Below are positions 58,442 through 64,000 of a stretch of DNA of 64,000 bases, piece by piece. The position numbers were made by a program, and so were the translations under genes. The stretch lies in NCBI GenBank assembly GCA_004026145.2, contig CP034990.1, forward strand, positions 7,516,200 through 7,580,199. Reading direction: 5' to 3'. Source of the stretch: Takifugu bimaculatus. Lineage: Eukaryota; Chordata; Actinopteri; Tetraodontiformes; Tetraodontidae. A model generated the notes under the pieces. It was given only the letters and a program-made list of their open reading frames with translations, was not told the DNA's origin and did not search any database. Within the stretch, counting starts at the first letter, position 1. Each line of letters begins with the position of its first letter.

Positions 58442-58942
58442 ATGACAGAACCCCGCTCAGCGCTGTTACTAAGGAAACAGCTTGCAGAACTAAACAAAAG
58501 TCCAGTGGATGGATTTTCGGCAGGCTTGATCCAGGACAACGATCTCTATAGATGGGAAGTAATCATCATTGGGTCTGCGGACACATTCTACGAAGGCGGC
58601 GTGTTCAAAGCTCATCTGACATTTCCCAAAGATTATCCGCTCAGGCCACCTAAAATGAAATTCATCACAGATATATGGCACCCTAATATCGACAAGAACG
58701 GAGATGTTTGTATTTCTATTTTGCACGAGCCTGGGGAAGACAAGTATGGCTATGAGAAGCCAGAAGAGCGTTGGCTCCCCATCCACACAGTAGAAACCAT
58801 CATGATCAGCGTCATCTCAATGCTGGCAGACCCAAATACCGAATCGCCTGCAAATGTGGATGCTGCCAAAGAGTGGAAGGAAGACAGAGATGAGTTCAAA
58901 AGGAAAGTTGCTCGTTGTGTACGGAAAAGCCAAGATGACTGA
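58442..58942 (+). CDS. ube2g1: Intronless UBE2G1-type ubiquitin-conjugating enzyme (probable retrogene)
   Basis: A single uninterrupted frame of 166 codons. UBE2G1 is an E2 that builds Lys48-linked chains and extends chains made by cullin-RING ligases. The protein is collinear with UBE2G1 throughout: start MTEPRSALLLRKQLAELNK, the HPN motif in IWHPNIDKNGDVC with the catalytic Cys, the acidic insertion after it (HEPGEDKYGYEKPEERW) typical of the G/Cdc34 class, and the end CVRKSQDD. It is about four residues shorter than the usual 170, with one lost near the C-terminal helix (EDRDEFKRK) and three at the tail. The ATG is chosen over an in-frame upstream TTG. Vertebrate UBE2G1 is split by introns; none remain here, pointing to a retrocopy. 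AATAAA at 59107-59112 could end the transcript. There is no long poly(A) tract, so the insertion is not recent. Intact catalytic residues suggest it was kept functional. Confidence 0.9.
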   Translation: MTEPRSALLLRKQLAELNKSPVDGFSAGLIQDNDLYRWEVIIIGSADTFYEGGVFKAHLTFPKDYPLRPPKMKFITDIWHPNIDKNGDVCISILHEPGEDKYGYEKPEERWLPIHTVETIMISVISMLADPNTESPANVDAAKEWKEDRDEFKRKVARCVRKSQDD

Positions 58943-59231
58943 TGCAGAGGAAAGGTCTAACTTCATATATTCAAGGTCCTCCTCCCATTTGTCAGGCTCT
59001 TCTTTTTGCTGACCAGGCACAAGGTGCCTCCTCTAGGATTACGCGTCGGCATTAGCTCAGCGATGACCGAGGCTTCAAGGAAATCACAAAGGAAGTGCCA
59101 ACTAAAAATAAATCTTGAAAATGAGGTTTTTGCAAATCTATGACCTTTAAAGTTCAGGATGTCATTGTGGTATTAAAACTGACACTTCAGCTCTGTAACA
59201 TGTTAGCATGTGTTTCTGCTGCAAATTCATA

Positions 59232-59371
59232 CAATTCTTTCAAACTCCCATTTGCCACCTTTTCCATTGTCAGAGTGAATGAAAAGGCAACAGAGCCAAA
59301 GTCCAGCTCCTCGAAACCACCGGCTCCATTCTAGCATCTGAGGCTTGGTGTTGGAGGCAAAGTCTCCCCCG
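59232..59371 (-). pseudogene. ccnb2: Decayed ccnb2 exon fragment
   Basis: The minus strand aligns with the 3' part of the ccnb2 exon at 62451-62215. It shares GGAGACTTTGCCT, then after a deletion of about 16 bases CACCAAG-CTCAGAT, GGAGC-GGTGGTTT-GAGGAGC, and finally AAGGTGGCAAATG-GAGTTTG over the donor. The donor GT has become GG (plus-strand 59248) and the frame is shifted, so it is dead. No other ccnb2 exon is found nearby. Confidence 0.8.
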
Positions 59372-59529
59372 AAGGTGAACAGAAGCAGTCTAAGGGCTAT
59401 CAGACTGTACACGGGGTTCAGGTGGGGGGCCAAGTTCAGTATGATGCCAAAAAATTGTGGTTTTATTCAATATAATATTTATTCCAGATTTAGACAAAAT
59501 AATTTCAGAAAAAAATAACAAACATGATC

Positions 59530-59600
59530 GGTGTTAGTTCAGTCAGTCGGGGATCGGGCTGAGAAACAGGGTTCCTGGTTCAAGCCAACAGCTGAAACAT
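59530..59600 (+). mobile_element. Possible tRNA-derived SINE head
   Basis: It resembles a pol III internal promoter: an A-box-like TTAGTTCAGTCAGTCGGGG (59534-59552) and a B-box-like GGTTCAAGCC (59577-59586). The spacing is slightly short. No clear tail or flanking duplication was seen, so this is tentative. Confidence 0.3.
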
Positions 59601-59840
59601 GTTCTGATCACGGGGGGGGGGTTGCCTCCTGTTCAGATCTGGACTGTCTCAGACCTCCTGGAAGGATGGGGGGGGGGGGGTTGGTTGTACCTTATGAGTC
59701 CCCACCACATGGTTGAAGTGAGAAATTAACATCCTCAAATCCCCCCTCAGCCTGCTGCAGCTGACAACCAGCTGAGATAGTAATTAATATCAAATTTAAC
59801 TTGCACTCCGCACCAAAGCTTTTTTTCCCCTTCAGCTTCC

Positions 59841-60484
59841 CCAACTTTAGATATTTGCCAATTATATCAAAACATCTGAAGTCTGCGAGCCAAATTAAAT
59901 CAAGTAATTCCTATTTGGAGTCCTGAAAGCAACACAGAGCTAATAAGAATCTACAACACAGCAGCTAATTAGTAATAAATCTGGTCACTTGAATTCTAAA
60001 TGCATCAATATCATCAGCAGCAACATTAGTGATTTTTCAGGCTGACAGACAGAAACTATCAGACTGTTCCATGTTTTAGCTCACAGCCGTCAGTGTGAGG
60101 AGGAGGAGGAGGAAGCTGGTGAGGTCAGCCAGGGTCACTGAGCAGCACAATACTGCTGCTCAGTTCACGGCGTCATGGTGAACGTGGTCGTTCTGCAGTG
60201 TCGTCACGTTTAGCTGTGATGGGGTCCACAAAGAGATCAGCAAATGTTTGACAAGTATTTCTTTATTCGGTGGTTCAATTTGATTCTCTAAAACCACAAA
60301 AAGAAATATGAAATGTGTGTAACGCTGACGCATACAAAGACTGATACTCCAGACGTCATATTGATAGTCTAGGTTATCAAGATGTAGATCAGTTATCATG
60401 CAAGCAGAATACAGAAATGTAAACATCCTGCATTCTGGAATCAAATCAGACTGATTACAGAACAATCATGTGACATCACATCTG
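59841..60484. repeat. Duplication arm B
   Basis: The second copy of the block at 57385-57864, in the same orientation, about 1 kb past the ccnb2 stop. It carries an extra internal segment of roughly 150 bases (about 60247-60440) relative to arm A. Confidence 0.9.
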
Positions 60485-61459
60485 ACCTACTAACATTTGC
60501 CAATAGTTGGGAGTTAAAGTTGGTCAATGAATATTTCAGTTTGTCAACTGGTAAGTTGTCTGAACAACTGTTACTCCAAGGTCCTAAATCAACAGTGACC
60601 TAGTGGAATCTTATGTAAAAATCAAATAATCCTGGACAATTCAAGTGCATGTAAACGCGTTAGTCCGACTGACGGGTAACGCGATGGAAAATGGATTCAC
60701 TTTGGCTCATGTGAGACATCTTTGGATGTAAGGGCACCAGTGCACATGTGCCACAACTTATGCTGATGTACCATCCTGGAACAAAGAAATAAAAAATAAT
60801 AAATAATAAAGGATCAGCATTCGTTGTTGTCTGGCTCTAGAAATCAACATTACCAAGAACGAGCATCTTATCTGCCCGATAAGTCAAGATTACATTAGAT
60901 GAACAAATCTGTACGGTCATCCCTCTTTCAGGGTTTGTGATGCCGAGCTGTCGCAGGACAACAGTTGCTTATTAAAAAGGGAAGAGGGCCGTTTTAAATA
61001 TGTCAAAAAGACGTATGTCGCTACCTAGTTTTGAGGAGGACATCAGTTAGCCGACTTCCGCTGCACGCAAGTGGGACAAGGAACAATCGTTCAAAAGCGC
61101 CAGTGGCTGAAGCCCAGTGACAGCGCGATTGTTTAACCACCATCTTAGCCCTTAGTCACAATATGGGCCTATGACGAGAGCGCATCTGTATATAGGTCTG
61201 TAGATACGCAACCTAGATAGCAACTATAAGTTCACCATCTCTGCAACGCTGAAACTTCTTACCTGATCTCAAATGAATAAAAATCCCGTCAGACGCATCT
61301 GCACCTTCCTTCCTTGATTCTCTGACTGGAATCATAGCTCATAACCTGCCACCTCATACAGCAGTTCTCCAAATAGCACTCACAAATAAAATAATTAGAT
61401 GTAAAGTTCAATCACAGATGCGGTCCAGATATCTGAACAAGCCTTAAATATTAAAACAT
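60485..61459. other. Spacer between arm B and ccnb2 3' end
   Basis: No gene, RNA gene or repeat recognised. Confidence 0.5.
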
Positions 61460-61465
61460 TTTATT
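61460..61465 (-). terminator. ccnb2: ccnb2 poly(A) signal
   Basis: A minus-strand AATAAA lies about 75 bases beyond the ccnb2 stop. Confidence 0.7.
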
Positions 61466-61537
61466 AAAAGAAAAAATCTCAACTTTACGTAAATGTTGAT
61501 CATGAAATAATGTGCAAGCTGACAAAGATTAAAAGTC

Positions 61538-63493
61538 TCATGAGGCGAGCAGAGCAGCGGCCATGTTTCTGAGGAGGGAGCCCTTCAGCTGAGGGATGAG
61601 GCTGATCTTCAGCAGTTTGCTGCTGGAGTATTTGTTCTTCACCGCCTGCAGAGCAACAAAGACTCAGTTTCATCCTTCAGCTCAACCACAGCAGCTCAGA
61701 CCAAACTCACTGTGAACTTGGTCTTCCCCTCGGTCACCAGCACCACGTTTTTGGCGATGTGCTGCACGATGGGCTTCAGGTGGGCCTCGTCGTAGGTGGA
61801 GTAGTGCTGCTGTGTTGGAGACTGAAGAGAGTGGGACTGAAGCAGCATCCACAGATGAAAAGATGCGGCGCTCAGGTTTCAGAAGCTTACCCACGGCAGA
61901 CCTTCAAGCAGCAGCTGCGACAAGCACAGTGAGGCGGCGGCGACCTCCGACGGACGATAGTGAACCATCTGGTAGTCCAGGAGGGTCAGTTCCATCAGAT
62001 ACTTGGCCAGCGTGTGTCTCTCTACATCAGACTGACACAAACAGTTACTGATCTTCTGGAAATCAAACTACACTGCAAAGATCAGTCGGTCCCCACGATC
62101 CATTAATACAAGGGAATTATTCCACAGTATCCTGCTTTGGGGATAAACTGGACTAAAACAAGTTGTAGAGTTGAAGATTCTCCTCCAGCAGCTCCAACAT
62201 CGTTCCAAACTCACATTTGCCACCTTGGACGCACGTCTCAGGAAGTGTAACGGAAGAGGACGACCCAGCTGAAAGCTGAGGCTCCTCAAAACCACCTGCT
62301 CCATCTCCAGGATCTGAGACTTGGTGAAGGCGTTGTCTGTGATGTAGGCAAAGTCTCCAACCTCTGGAGCGTACATCTCTTCATATTTACAGGCCACCAA
62401 CATGGCCGTCACTCCAACCAGCTGAAGTTCCCTACGAGAGACCGGCTGGACCTGCAGGACAACGGGAGGACATGGTGAGGCAGGAACTGGCGGTTAAACC
62501 CACACAGAAGACGATTCTGACCTGGAGGAAACGGTCCAGGACGGCAACTGTGAGGTACAGAGTCTCCTGCAGCAGCTGGAACCTGGAGTGCACCTGGACC
62601 AGCCAGTCGATGAGGAGCGCTCGCATGCGTTCAGTGATTTCGTAGCCCTGCATGTAGTTTGGTCGTACAGCCTGCTGCACCTGCAGAAACAGTGACCTTG
62701 TTAGGGTCACGCCCTCAGTGATGCTGTGAACTGCTGAGGGGACTTTTACCTCCAGGTCGTGCAGATAGCTGTAGATGTCTTTGACGTATTGCGAACACAG
62801 CTGAGGCTGGTCTGCATCATCCTCGTCGACATCTTGGACTGTGAGCAGCACCTCCGAGAACGCCTGGCAAAGCTCCCGCTCCTCCGTGAAATTGTCCGAC
62901 GCCTTTGAAACTGGAGGGAGTGGATCTGCCGGAGCCTCCACTCGGACTGTTGGAGGGACGGTCTGGACACGTGCAGAAGCTTTCTGAGCACAGGAGGGTT
63001 TCCCTGGAGCTTTGGCCCGAACCATCCTCTGAGGAAACAAGTCAGTGACCGTTTAATCCAGACCAAGCTTGAGCCGGAGAAAAATTAACCGTAGACATTT
63101 CCATTTACACGATATCTAAACTATGTCAGCATGACTGTGTAATGTGATTCACAACATAGAATCGTATATTGACCTTCATTACCTTCGCGTCGGCAGCCGC
63201 TGCAGGAAAGTTGGTTATCTCTCCGAGAGCGGCTCTTTTTGGGCCCGCTGCCGTGGTTTTAACCATCTTTAACTGATTTTCAGTGGGTAGAAGCTGCTGG
63301 GTGACAGGCGAACAAAACCTAAAGCTTGTTAGGAGCTCAAAAAGAAAGAAATCCTGCCGTGACTTTGCCTTTGAGACACGTGTGACAAAACAACACATCA
63401 CGCTAGCTAGCAGCTGAAGGCAACAGCTGACTCAATCAAAGGGTCAATAAATGTCGCTCTACTCACCGCAGCACGAGCTTCCAACGATGTCAT
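61538..63493 (-). CDS. ccnb2: G2/mitotic-specific cyclin B2
   Basis: Eight coding exons on the minus strand: 63493-63467 (ATG, MTSLEARAA), 63296-63183, 63028-62750, 62680-62522, 62451-62215, 62031-61891, 61821-61711 and 61645-61538 (stop TGA). All phases are 0, giving 391 residues (human CCNB2 has 398). Cyclin B2 binds CDK1 and drives G2/M; it is destroyed by the APC/C. The destruction box RAALGEITN is in the second exon (about residues 30-38). The cyclin box includes MRALLIDWLVQVHSRFQLLQ, ETLYLTVAVLDRFLQ and LVACKYEEMYAPEV; FELGRPLPLHFLRR-type residues follow. The second exon starts at CAG after CCCAG; using the next AG would drop one Gln. The C-terminal KYSSSKLLKISLIPQL matches human. All exons are intact. 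Confidence 0.97.
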
Positions 63494-63623
63494 GTTAATG
63501 CCGAGAATGTCGCAGTCAAACTGTGATTCAATGCAAACGACAATATAAATATTCCTTTAGCGACCGTGCAGTGTACTCTTGAACTCCGTGAACACCGTCT
63601 TGAGCAGGTAAACACGGAGGCCT

Positions 63624-63684
63624 TTCAAATAGTGTTCCGTGGGAGCTGATTGGATACCGCTGGAAGAACAAGGCTTCTGATTGG
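63624..63684 (-). promoter_or_regulatory. ccnb2: ccnb2 cell-cycle promoter: two CCAAT boxes and a CHR
   Basis: On the minus strand, upstream of the ccnb2 ATG (63493), there are CCAATCAG at 63684 leftward, CCAATCAG at 63653 leftward (31 bases apart), then TTTGAA (63629-63624). Paired NF-Y sites spaced by about three helical turns before a CHR element are the known layout of mammalian CCNB2 and other G2/M genes controlled by NF-Y and the DREAM/MMB complexes. Confidence 0.85.
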
Positions 63685-64000
63685 CTGACAACTAACCAGG
63701 AAGTGCGAGGACCCAGGAAGGATGTAACGGTAATACAGCATGAGTGTAATTATTATTTTTTAAATATAAAAAAAGGGTTACCCGTTTGGGTTGACTGTTA
63801 TCTCCGGGGTACTCTCTAAATTTAAACAGTACTTTAAAAAAAATATTTTCAACCACGAAGCGCTCCTCATTACTGCCTGAATTTAGAAATCCTTGGGCTG
63901 TGATTAACGTGTTTTTTTTGTTTTTTTTTTACATTTTAAGACTCAAATTCCCAAACAAAGAAAAGCTATTAACATATTAACGCAATATTTTGTTTCAGGT
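63685..64000. other. Right edge of the window
   Basis: AT-rich, with no gene seen. Confidence 0.4.

Overview
This 64 kb window is vertebrate nuclear DNA, almost certainly from a teleost fish with a compact genome (pufferfish-like or another small-genome percomorph). The evidence is GT-AG split genes with very short introns, high coding identity to vertebrate families, CA/TG microsatellites, a decayed LINE, and about 76 HERC1 coding exons packed into 28 kb (human HERC1 covers more than 200 kb). The species is an inference.

Layout. 1-28119 (+): HERC1, the giant RCC1/SPRY/WD40/HECT ubiquitin ligase. Its first few hundred codons lie left of the window, and everything from RLD1 to the natural stop is here. 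30047-30926 (-): a small three-exon single Ig V-domain protein, probably GPI-anchored. 32156-33875 (-): tspan18, with a likely noncoding first exon near 41.65 kb. 45529-51038 (-): cd82, with a likely GC-box promoter and noncoding first exon near 57.0 kb. 58442-58942 (+): an intact, intronless ube2g1 copy (probable retrogene). 61538-63493 (-): ccnb2 (cyclin B2), followed by its cell-cycle promoter. A decayed ccnb2 exon at 59.23-59.37 kb and two repeat arms (57.4-57.9 and 59.8-60.5 kb) indicate an old tandem duplication around ccnb2, and the ube2g1 copy sits inside it.

The two tetraspanin genes hold large first introns filled with repeats: an 18-bp minisatellite (36.04-36.77 kb), a 2 kb decamer array (38.04-40.02 kb) and a 30-bp-type minisatellite (51.56-52.49 kb). 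A LINE reverse-transcriptase remnant lies between the tspan18 first exon and the cd82 3' end.

The genes do not form an operon-like system. Three are in ubiquitin or cell-cycle biology (herc1, ube2g1, ccnb2) and three encode cell-surface proteins (Ig protein, tspan18, cd82). cd82-tspan18 adjacency matches human 11p11, while herc1 and ccnb2 match human 15q. Four single-base homopolymer insertions inside otherwise conserved exons (three in herc1, one in cd82) look like consensus errors. The most interesting items are the decayed ccnb2 duplication carrying an intact ube2g1 retrogene, the UG-repeat 3' splice sites (extreme in cd82), and the unassigned Ig V protein. No wholly new system was found.
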